From Planoprotostelium fungivorum (Eukaryota; Evosea; Variosea; Cavosteliida; Cavosteliaceae), in contig MDYQ01000106.1 in assembly GCA_003024175.1 (NCBI GenBank), positions 25,934-89,933 on the forward strand: a DNA stretch of 64,000 bases, in the 5' to 3' direction. The notes below the pieces were generated by a model, which did not search any database, was not told where the DNA came from, and worked only from the letters and a program-made list of their open reading frames with translations. This document shows positions 46,273 through 56,075 of the stretch, in pieces; the stretch's first letter is position 1; each line of letters opens with the position of its first letter. The translations under genes were made by a program, and so were the position numbers.

Positions 46273-47336
46273 TCACCTCTGAATGGGTGGCAATCCTCTC
46301 GGTAAGATGGGCATTGAATTGCTCCGCAGTTTCTCCAAGAAAGCTTGGTTGTGTTCCCACTGCTTCTTGTGTGGATACTGTACCTCGATGTCTTTGGGGT
46401 CCATTCCCATTCTCTTCTCCATCTCTGCGATGATTTCGGCGTGGATCTGTGGAATGGAGGCAGCCAATCTGAACGATGGTCGATCAGCTCACGACACGAT
46501 GATGATGATAAAGAGGATGGTGTAGTATGGATATCAGTAGAGGAAGACGTACTGTTGTAATTTGACTTTGAACTGTGATCGAATGCGAGCGTGGTTCATT
46601 TTAGGGTCCAGAATGGCCTTGCGGTTCAATTCTGTTGCTCGTGGTGAGGTTCGAGATCATGCGATGAGACACACCTTCCAAATCTCTCTCCATGACCTTA
46701 TAGATGGCGTACTTGTGCTTGTGTGCCCTCTTGTAGAGTTCCTCTCTGATGCTGGCGTTCTCATTCCGGTTGAAGCGGAGGTCGTCCTGAGATGGATGAG
46801 TCATAAGGTGTGTGTCGCTCGTCTCAATCTCACCTTGATGTCTAATCGTATCTTATCGGCGATCTCATCTTCCTGATTGACGGATTCAGAACGTTTGATG
46901 TGGCGACAATTGGCCTCACCTTCTTGTCCAATATCTTGGACATTGTGCTCTTCTCAAGATAACATCTCAACTCTTTCGATATCCGATTGATGGGAATGTC
47001 AATGTTGTCTTCGAGATCCAAAAAGTCCCAGATCTTATCATCGCTATGAGAACCGCATTTAACGTATAGAGGCTATCCACACCTCTCCCCTCTCTTCTTG
47101 AAGCTGCAATAGAGCCAGGCGTTGTGCGGCAGTCTGTTTGGCGAGCACCTCCGCTCTTCCTCTATTTCCGGCCACCGATCGGTAGCTTGTGAAGATGCTA
47201 CATCCGTCAATCGACGACTGATCGGACACCATTACCTCGGAAAGAAGGGAGCTTCATCTTCGGGAGGCTTCGTCATCGTCTGTCCCGGCCTTGGATCCAT
47301 CCAAGCCGAAATATCCGCCTCGATCTCTGTGAGCAT
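46273..47336 (-). CDS. charged helical protein, unidentified
   Basis: Seven exons encode about 270 aa. It starts MLTEIEADISAWMDPRPG and continues with SYRSVAGNRGRAEVLAKQTA, AQRLALLQLQEERGE, DKIWDFLDLEDNIDIPINRI, SKELRCYLEKSTMSKILDKK, DDLRFNRNENASIREELYKR, KHKYAIYKVMERDLEELNRK and MGMDPKDIEVQYPHKKQWEH, ending in RSNSMPILPRGLPPIQR. The sequence is strongly helical and charged with no membrane segment. I do not recognise the family. The stop at 46273 overlaps a GTGAG that could instead be a splice donor, so a further exon is possible. Confidence 0.6.
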
Positions 47337-47645
47337 GTTGTCTTATCTAGCGTGGTGCGTGTGAGTGTTCGTGATGATGCTGTCGAGATCGCTTCGAGAA
47401 TGTCGCGTGAGGTTTATAAAGAGAGCTGGCAGCTTTATGGACACTGCTGCCTGTCGGGAAATGTGGAAGAATTCTAAAATAAGGGGGGAGCCTTTGGTGC
47501 GTGCTACACTTTACCACAGTAACAATGTCGTAACAACGTCGTAAGGTTTCCACTCATTATCTCATCGAGCTCTGCTTGACAGGAACAAGAGGAGAAATAA
47601 AACATAACTAGTCTCCTGTACATCACTTTATATCGACCTTCAGTC
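47337..47645. other. intergenic spacer
   Basis: Upstream flank of the charged helical protein gene and downstream flank of the PB1-ZZ-ZZ-UBA gene. No supported feature. Confidence 0.4.
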
Positions 47646-48873
47646 TTACTCGAGCAGGTCCACGATGGTGGTGACAATGTCTCCTCCGTTCTTGATGATG
47701 GCCTTGATGTTGGACTCGCGATCACAGAATCCCATCTCTTCCAATTGCTTCAGACCTGCCTGCAGCTTCTCTGCAGTGAGACCAGCTGGCAGGGCGTTGG
47801 CTGGCTCGGGGGCGACCTCCTCGACGGGAATGACGGGAACAGCCTCGACCACCTCGGGGACGGCGGGAACAGCCTCAGGAACGGCAGCAGGCTGGGGAAC
47901 CTCCTGGCGAGCAAAGGGACAGGCGGGTCTGTCGATGGTGTGGAAAGAGTGACCGGGGTGGACGGAGTCACGGTTGGGAACGCATGCGTTGCAGAGGTCG
48001 TAGTCCCTGCAGTCCGAGCACTTGTGACGGATGCCTCTGATCCTCTGTTGGCAATGGTCACAGATGGCCCAGTGGATGGGGAGATCAGCATCGGAGGGCA
48101 GAGATGGAGCTACCTCTTCTGTCTTCTCCTCCTCCTCCTTGGGCTCTTCGGACTTGGGCTCCTCTGATTCTTCTGGCTTCTCTTCCTCCTGGCGAGTGCA
48201 TGAGCCAGGTCTCAAGATGTGCAGGAAGTCGTGCTCGGCATCGTGGAGGTCACGGTTGGTGTTCAGGCATCTCTGACACAGATCGAAATCGGGGCACTGG
48301 AGGCACTTGTAGCGTGTACCGGCGATACGAGCGTTGCAGTGGTCACACCAGGCAGAGTGTACGGGGAGGGGCTCTTCTCTCTCGATAGAAATGGAGGCCA
48401 GCTGATCAATTACAGTCTCTGGGTTGAAACCATTCTCCATGGCCACCTCGGCGACTCTCTCGATGAGGGGACGCCACTGTTCGGCCACACGCTGAAAATG
48501 GGATTGGATTTCCTGGAAAGGATCGACGGGCTTGGGCTCCTCTCTGGGCTTCTCCTCCACAGCGGCCTTCTTTCCGTGAAGACTCTAAGATATATGTCAG
48601 CCATAATGAATGTTTGATAATAATAAAATGTTTCACCAATCGAAGAGAGGTACACATTTGTCTTGCAAGAGATAGGGCAATTTGGAGCTCTTCGTCAGAG
48701 GAGACGTCCACCCAATCCCCCTCGTCGTCCATGTACTTCAGAGAATGAGTAGTCTCCAGATTGGGTCTGTTGAACAGGGCGGACAGTCTCCCCAAGAGGT
48801 TCTTATAGTTCTGGGCGTCGACAGGCAGAGTCGTTCTCCTGAGTTGTTCCTCTAAGCTTGCTTTGATATCCAT
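47646..48873 (-). CDS. PB1-ZZ-ZZ-UBA protein (p62/NBR1-like, no FW domain)
   Basis: Likely selective-autophagy receptor or signalling scaffold. The N-terminal PB1-like domain has the acidic OPCA motif KYMDDEGDWVDVSSDEELQI. Two ZZ zinc fingers follow: AWCDHCNARIAGTRYKCLQC, then PDFDLCQRC; and AICDHCQQRIRGIRHKCSDC, then RDYDLCNAC, each with downstream His ligands (HDAEHDF and HPGHSF). A Glu/Pro-rich linker separates the fingers, and a Pro/Val/Ala-rich linker (about 40 aa) leads to a C-terminal UBA domain, GLKQLEEMGFCDRESNIKAI. The four-tryptophan (FW) domain of NBR1 is missing. One intron joins TSLRL|SLHGKK. About 390 aa. A second gene at 62058-63767 has PB1, FW and a closely similar UBA but no ZZ. 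Confidence 0.85.
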
Positions 48874-49269
48874 GTTGTTTGTTGTTGTTGCGGTTGAAAA
48901 TGAAAAGTTGCTCGGCGAAATTTTGCATCTCCCTTCACTGAATCCTGCGAAAACTTACTGAAATCTGCGATTGATTCCGGAAGAAGAGTGACCAATGATG
49001 ACGACACTGTGCGATGAGGGGAACGAATTAGATGTAATATAGACGTCACGATGAGACGCTTCGTGGAATATCTGGAGGGTCGAATTGGACAAAGAGTTTG
49101 AAGATGGTGTTGCGGTTGTAGTGGGGGTTTATGATGTGATGTGATGTGATTCGAGTTGATCATTATTCATCGAAGGACAGTGGTACCGGACATCTTTTTG
49201 TTTCGAGGTGATCTATCGATAGTCTTCTGTCGTGCAGGTGATCGAATGTGATCGTGATTTCTTTGGCAG
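48874..49269. other. intergenic spacer between divergent genes
   Basis: Shared upstream region of the PB1-ZZ-ZZ-UBA gene (minus) and luciferase-domain gene (plus). No coding exon recognised; poly-purine and TGATGTGATGTG repeats near 49136. Confidence 0.4.
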
Positions 49270-50486
49270 ATGTTTCATCAGCACGCGAGCAAGACAATAC
49301 TTAAGCGAGGAGGAGACATCTTCGCCGCCATACCACCTACTCCTTTGATTGTCAGCGTGGCGACCATTGTGGGCGTTCCTTGGCTGCTGAGCTTCTTCCA
49401 AGAGAGCTACAAGTTTTACAAGTCTTTGGGGCCAGGAGGTATTGCATCATCTTTTCATCCTCTGTGATGGAGATGTTCTCGCCTGACCGAGGCACAGGTA
49501 TTCCATACAACACGTTCGGATGGACTCTGCATCAGCTGATGAGACCCTTTGCCATCAAGAGAGAACGTCTGCAACAACTCAATTATTGGTTCGGTGATAA
49601 GAATGTAAATGATTGTGATCCATCATGTCACTCCCCTCCCAACTCCTCCATCATTCCTCTCTTCCATCATTCACGTGTCTCATCTCTACATCTCCTGATG
49701 TCATCCAAACAGATCTCATCTGATTTACAAGATCTTCCTTATCGAGTGGGACACAGACCGAAAGTTGCCGGTTTCTCTCCTCACAAACAGCTCGACCAGC
49801 TCGCCCCGTGGATGGCCGATGATGTCTCCGCCATGTTGGACGAGATCGTCTCTCAAGTCAAAGGACTCTTCATCTCCACGGCCAGACACATCAACTGCAA
49901 GGCCATTTTCGTAGAACAAGAAATTTTAAAGAGAAGCCATCCAGGAAGGAGGATGGCACACAAGAGCTACGGAGAGGTACATCATCATCATCGTCATCGT
50001 CTGAGATCACAGAGTCAAAGTATTCATCGTATCGATCTTCTCCTCTTCTGGAAGGCAACATGATGATGGACCGGCTGATGTTCATCAGGTGGCCCACGTG
50101 CATGATGACGGAACGATACACGTGACACTCTCACGTGCCGACGCCAGACACGTCTTAAAGATGGGATGGGGCGAACGCCACCCCATGGCAAGGTGACAAC
50201 CCAACCTCTTCCCTCTCAAATAGTTCAAGTCGAAAATTCAACTCGAAAATTCAACTTGAAGCACTCGAACACTAACGATAATGACAGGGGCTGGCCCTTC
50301 CCTCGTTGGTCTGGTTTCCTGGCTGAGTCTTACGTCTTGCTGTATGTTCCCAGGAATGAGATGGAGTTAGACATTGTCAAGGACATTGTAAAGGCTGCAG
50401 CAGAGTACCTCGTTGGAGTTCACGAGTTTGACGGAGAAGAAACTGCAGGAGAAAGTGAAGAAGAGGAGGAAGAGGAGGAAGAAGAA

Positions 50487-50521
<35 letters not shown>

Positions 50522-50888
50522 GGAGGAGGAAGAGGAGGAAGAAGAAAGAGACGAGAAGGTGATGCATCATGCAAAGATCATCACCATCACATCGTCGCTG
50601 ATGGAAGAACAGGAGGAAGGAGTAGAAGAGGAAGAACGCAGGGAGAGAGACAGAGCGGCAATGGATCTACTGTTAGAGATGATGAAGGCAGATCAGAACG
50701 GAGGTGAAACAGACGAAGAGGAAGAAGAGGGAGAGGTGAAGATCATCATGCATGTTACATCCGATGACAAAAGACAGGGAGAAATGATGGAAGAGACACG
50801 TAACACGAGAGATGAGGCAACTATGGAGTTGAAAGAGGTAACGGAAGAGGAGGAGAGAGAGGAAGAAGGTGACGATGAAGAGTACTGA
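49270..50888 (+). CDS. membrane-anchored luciferase-domain (PF17648-like) protein with acidic tail
   Basis: The N-terminus contains a TM anchor (TPLIVSVATIVGVPWLLSFF) followed by SYKFYKSLGPGG. The central domain resembles the fungal and amoebal 'luciferase' domain family (Pfam PF17648, function not settled): VHDDGTIHVTLSRADARHVL, KMGWGERHPMA, then ESYVLLYVPRNEMELDIVKD and IVKAAAEYL. The C-terminus is unusual: a run of about 35 Glu, then charged segments rich in E, K and R ending EREEEGDDEEY. Two stretches inside that tail (50559-50612, 54 nt; 50736-50777, 42 nt) look like GT-AG introns but contain no stop and are multiples of three, so the protein may exist with or without them. The start at 49270 directly precedes the TM segment. 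Confidence 0.7.
50224..50260. repeat. TTCAAGT(C/T)GA repeat cluster in intron
   Basis: TTCAAGTCGA, TTCAACTCGA and TTCAACTTGA occur back to back inside an intron of the luciferase-domain gene, the same family of 10-mers as at 31023-31073. Confidence 0.7.
50456..50555 (+). repeat. GAGGAAGAA repeat encoding poly-Glu
   Basis: About 100 bases of GAA/GAG codons giving an uninterrupted Glu run in the luciferase-domain protein. Confidence 0.9.
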
Positions 50889-51071
50889 TAAAGTCCATCC
50901 CTTTGTGTGTTTCTCCTTTTCTCCGTACCCTCCCAACTAGCCGCTGCAGTTGTTTACCCTTAGGTCTGTCAAATTGCAAGTTGACATGGGGTTAAATGCC
51001 TTCACGTCGAAATCTCATGTGTTTCTGTACCTTACTATAGATTTCCGCGAGACAGAACAGAAGGGAGGCAG

Positions 51072-54000
51072 ATGAAGAAGGTGCTACTGTTCCTGTTCTT
51101 CCTGTTGGTTGAAAATCAGGCCGTCTCAACTGAAGATGCAGTATTGACCTCAATTTATAACAGTTTGGGAGGTGATTCTTCTGAACACACCGTTTGTCTG
51201 AAGAACGCAGGTGACTCCTGGTCCCAGAGACGCTGGACCCTCCCGATCAATAATGCATGTACATCAAGTCTGCCAGGCGTCAGTTGCAGGAATGGGCTGG
51301 TAGACACGCTTAACCTCACCAACAACAATCTGGTCGGCTCTCTTAGCAGAGATGTCTTCCTCAATTTGACTCAAATATCTACCGTCGATCTCTCCAATAA
51401 CAGATACTTGACGGGAGAGGCACCTAATCTACCTCCCGCACTCTCATACATATTCGACATCTCTCTTTGCAACTTCACTGGGTCGGCAGCTAAATACTTC
51501 ACTCAGAAGCCCATTCAGCATCTTTTTGCTTTTAGTAATCGTTTCGAGGGGCCACTACCTTCCGTAGTCGATTGGACGGATTGCAGCTATGCCGGAGATT
51601 ACGATTTTCGATTCAATCAGGTGGGTCGCATCACACGACCAGCTCCAACCTGAACCACACAGATCAGCGGATCCATCCCCACGTTCATCTTCACCAACTG
51701 CTACGTCGATCGATTAAAGTTCCAATACAACAAATTTTCGGGTGAGCCCATCATCGCACAACAGCTAATCACTTCTCAGGGTCCATTCCCAACGGCCTTC
51801 CATTCACGGCCAGCACCATCGATTTCGGTTCGAATCAACTCAGTGGCCCACTACCACAGTACCTCTTGGACAGGACTGGACGACAGGCGAATAATGCCAG
51901 TTCTATTCGTTATTTCAATGTGAGTTCAAATCAGCTGACTGGTTCGATTCCTTCGATGTGGTATTCCACTTCCACGGCAGGAGCAGTTTTGGACTTCAGG
52001 TGAGCGGGAGATTCGAATTACAAAATGAAAAGCGACAGTTACAACCAACTGACGGGAAACATCTCGAGTTTCGCGTATTCAGAGAAATTATACCTACGCA
52101 ACAACAACTTCACGGGTATACATCATCATCATCATGGACACTCATCATGAATAGGCCCTCTTCCCTCCATCAGCTCTACCAATCTATACGAATACGACGT
52201 CAGCGGTAACAACTTCATCTCTCTACCCCCGGACCTCTGCACTGTTCTCCCCCAGATGAATAGACTCAACTTGGGTAACAACCCTTACGTCAACACCGTT
52301 ATACCCGCCTGTGCAGGCGTGACCATCAATCCCTCCCAATTAGCCTTTCTCATCATGGCCAACGGTCAGCTGCAGGGGGGGATACCCCAGTGGATCAAAA
52401 ATTTGGTCCTCTCCCGCAAGGAATATTTCGACGACAGTTCGGTCTATTGGAATCGTAATTCCACCGGTGTGCTGGACCTTTCCGGGAATTTTTTGGCGGG
52501 AAGAGCTTCTGATTTCGCATCGGTGCACGCTGCGGTATTGAACATCTCCAACAACCAATTTCACGGTATTGTCGACACATCATTCACCGTCGACACCTTC
52601 TCTGCTTCCAACAACCTCTTCACCGGTGAGCTCACATGGTTACGTACGTACTTACGCACCGCAGGTGTGAGCGTCAAGCCCAGTAACATCACCTGTCAGT
52701 TGCCAGGCAACCCGATGATCTGTGAACCTCCCGTCAACGGTACTACATCATTCATGAACCAATGCAACGCCACCTGCAACATCACTTGGTACTGCAGTGA
52801 CGTCGTACAATATGAGAACTGCACTCAGATGTCCACACCACAAGTCTTACTCGATCGATTGTCACAGCTATCCAATGCATCACAACCTTACATCGATTGG
52901 TCCCACAGGTGGAATATACAATCGGATGCGTCGCTGAAGAGGAATCAGGTTAGAGGAGATTTTAGATGCTTCTCTCTCTCAAAGCGTAACCTGGGGTGGA
53001 GCTGTGATCAATGCTACGGATTATTGCAATACGTCCGCTTATACCATAGCTCAGAGCTCTAGCGTGAATCAAGTACGTATCGTACGTGTGGGGTACGTCT
53101 GACCTCGTTACAGGGGACTTTTTATAACTACTGCACGAGTTACATTCAATCACTAGCGGTTACGACTCAGACTTCAACCATCACCTCTAGCTCCACGATT
53201 GCACCCACCAGTTCTGTTTCACCTACAACGAGCTCAACCGTTTCACCTACGACGAGCTCATCCTCTTCGTCTACAACGAGTGATACTACCTCGTCCTCTA
53301 CCTCGTCTACAACGACTTCGTCTACGAGTTTGACCACTTCCTCTACAACAAGCTCGACTACTTCATCTACAACAAGCGAGCCCACTTCATCTACAACGAG
53401 CGAGTCCACTTCGTCTACGAGCTCAACCACTTCTTCTACAACGAGCGAGCCCACTTCATCTACAACGAGCTCGACTACTTCCTCTACAACAAGCTCGACT
53501 ACTTCCTCTACAACAAGCGAGCTCACTTCGTCTACAACGAGCTCAACTACTTTATCCTCGTCATCTTCGTCTACAACGACCGATTCTACCTCGTCCACTA
53601 CGAGCTCAACCACTTCCTCTACAACGAGCGAGTCTACTTCATCATCCTCATCGTCTACAACGACCGATTCTACTTCTTCCACCTCTAGCACCAGCCTATC
53701 TCCCACCAACACGACCTCATCTACAACGAGCCAGTCCACCTCCGGCACCAGCGCTCCTACCACCACCAATTCGACTCTATTCACGGCCGACATCCTCAAT
53801 CGAATCACCACCAATATCTCTTCGAACGACTCTTCAGCCGCCTGGACTCAACTGTACGAGTTTGCAGACGGTTACAATGGCACGTTGTACGCAGAACAAG
53901 TGGCCATATCTACAACGAGCATTCGCAACGAGAGCGTCAGCCTCGAACTCCATTTGGGCGGGAATAGTACGGTGAAGATCAGCCGGGACGTTGCCGATGA

Positions 54001-55867
54001 GATCATGAGAAGGAACGGAACGAAGCTATTTTTAGCTCAGTTTGAGTTCCATTTTTTGGAACCGAGGAACGAGAGGTGAGGGTGAAGGGTTTCATTAGAT
54101 TGAGACGTTGTAGTCTGTGGGAGATCCTGACGAACGTTACCGGTCTCAGCGTACTGGGAGAGAATGGGCGGGAGATTCAAATTTCGAATCTCGAGGGCCG
54201 CATCAGCCTCACCCTCTCCGTCTCCAACACGACAGGTACCGTTTCCCTCCACTCTTCCGTTTCAAATTTCAAACCTCCTCACGCCCCTCAGATGTCGTCT
54301 GTCTGTGGTGGAACGAAACCGACAGAAATTGGGACAAGGAAGGTTGCACGTCAATCCCCCTCTACAACAGTGTAGAGTGTCAGTGTAATCACCTCACCAA
54401 CTTCACCCTGGGAAGAGCTTCGTCCCTACCCCTCCCAGCCGATTCGAATGGAGATTCCAGCCAGATTTCTGGCAACCAAATTTCCAGGAAAAACACCGGA
54501 GTCATCGTCGGGGTCACCCTCGGAGTTTCCGCGCTGCTCCTCGCCGCCATCGTTCTCATCGTCATCGTCTACAAGAGGAGAGAGAGGAGAACCCGAGCAT
54601 CTTCCGTGGACATGTCCGTGGTGGTAGATCAAATTCTCGCGGAAAATTTGGTCGATTTCGTCTTGGTCAACAAGGGAGAGAGGGCGGACGTGTACAAGGC
54701 AAAGTACAATGAAATGACGGACGTGGTGGCAAAGGTGTATGCTTCGGAGTATGTGGGAAGATTTGAAGACGAATCGGAGCTGATGATGGTGGGTGTTCAT
54801 CACATCGTCGTCATCATTTCATCACATCATCACATCACATCACGTTGCATCACATCATCTCATCATCTCATCATCATCTCATCATCATCTCATCATCATC
54901 TCATCATCATCTCATCATCATCTCATCATCATCTCATCATCATCTCATCAACATCTCATCATCATCTCATCATCATCACTGACATCACAAACAGAAACTC
55001 CACCACCCCAACATCGTCCAACTGCTCGGTATCAGCGAGACACCCGCAGGAAAGGCCATCATCACAGAGTACGCCCCCTGCGGCACCCTCAACACCTTCT
55101 ACAAAGACGAAGCCCAGACCATCACCGATCCACAGGACGTCTACAACATGTGAGATTTCTCTCCCGATTCTCATCCGATTCTCATCCGATTCTCATCGTT
55201 CGATGCAGTGTCGTACAACTCTGTTCGGTGATGAATTATCTCAAGGACCAAGGCGTGGTGCACGGGAACTTGACATGTGACAATGTGATGATGACATCAA
55301 GAGAGAGACCGTTCTCCGTCAAATTGTGCGGCTTCGGACTGTCCGGAATGAATCGATCCACCATTCCCAACGGAATCTCCCCCGATCCCCGACGTACGGT
55401 ACGTACACGTCTTCCCAGACGTTCCCACGTTGAACGTCACAGGCACCGGAAGTCTTGAAGAGCAACCGCATGACCCATTCTTCCGATGTGTACTCCCTCA
55501 CGGTTCTGCTCTGGGAAATCTTCTCCAACGGAATCAAACCATTCGCCGAAATGTCAGACGTACAGGTACGTAATCACGTGATCAGCGGCTCCGTCAACGT
55601 CAAGCAAGACTTTCAGACCGACGTACTCGTCCCGGAAGGTGCCAGGAACATCGTGGAGCGATGGTGGGCGTTTACGTACGTTACGTACTTACGTGCGGTA
55701 GTCTCAAAGCGGACTATCGATTGAGACCGGACATCAGATCGGTCAGTACACAGATGGTCTCGTTGTGGCGGGAAACTCAACCGAGGGCCTCTGCTATTGG
55801 ATTGGCGCGCTCCTGGGTAGAGAGGAACGAATACGTATTCTCACCGGAGGGAAGTGCGGAACAATAA
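51072..55867 (+). CDS. LRR - mucin stalk - GPS - TM - pseudokinase receptor
   Basis: Single-pass receptor of roughly 1,300 aa. Signal peptide KKVLLFLFFLLVENQAV; plant-type leucine-rich repeats (VDTLNLTNNNLVGSLSRDVF, IDFGSNQLSGPLPQYLL, VLDLSGNFLAGRASDF); a Cys-rich segment; a Ser/Thr stalk (53.17-53.77 kb). Then a GAIN-like region ending in a GPS motif: VVCLWWNETDRNWDKEGC, then VECQCNHLTNFTL, with four Cys, two Trp and the HL/T cleavage triad. TM: VIVGVTLGVSALLLAAIVLI. Inside is a kinase fold: DVVAKVY with the beta-3 Lys, KLHHPNIVQLLG, then VVHGNLTCDN (HRD is HGN), VKLCGFGLS (DFG is GFG), APEVL and SDVYSLTVLLWEIF. Loss of both catalytic Asp residues marks a pseudokinase. Introns are short except one of about 200 nt filled with TCATCATC repeats. 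Likely an adhesion or sensing receptor; ligand unknown. Confidence 0.82.
53165..53770 (+). repeat. Ser/Thr codon repeats of the receptor stalk
   Basis: In-frame copies of TCTACAACGAGC-type units (STTS) with variants such as GAGCCCACTTCA. The unit contains the 9-mer TCTACAACG that also recurs in introns elsewhere in the window. Confidence 0.95.
54793..54985 (+). repeat. TCATCATC microsatellite filling a receptor intron
   Basis: Imperfect CATCATCT repeats between the exons encoding ESELMM and KLHHPNIV, inside the pseudokinase coding region. Confidence 0.9.
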
Positions 55868-56075
55868 ATTTTGATACGATCTACAACGAGTCGAAATTTC
55901 ACCGACGGATTGGGAGTCCCAAGAGACGGCGGGCACAAGAGTAAGTACAGTTTAGGAGTCCCAATTTCGTCTCAAATCCGTTCACTCGATCATGTTCCAC
56001 AATCGTCACCCACACAGAGGAGGATGACATACGAAAGAGAAAGGAGACAACGTTCGAGTCAATTTCACTTTATAT

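Noticed and set aside
48710-48745. LIR-type motif WVDV with acidic flanks
   Set aside because: It lies inside the OPCA motif of the PB1 domain and is explained by that fold.
53167-53814. Antisense frame across the receptor stalk
   Set aside because: Same repeat artefact.
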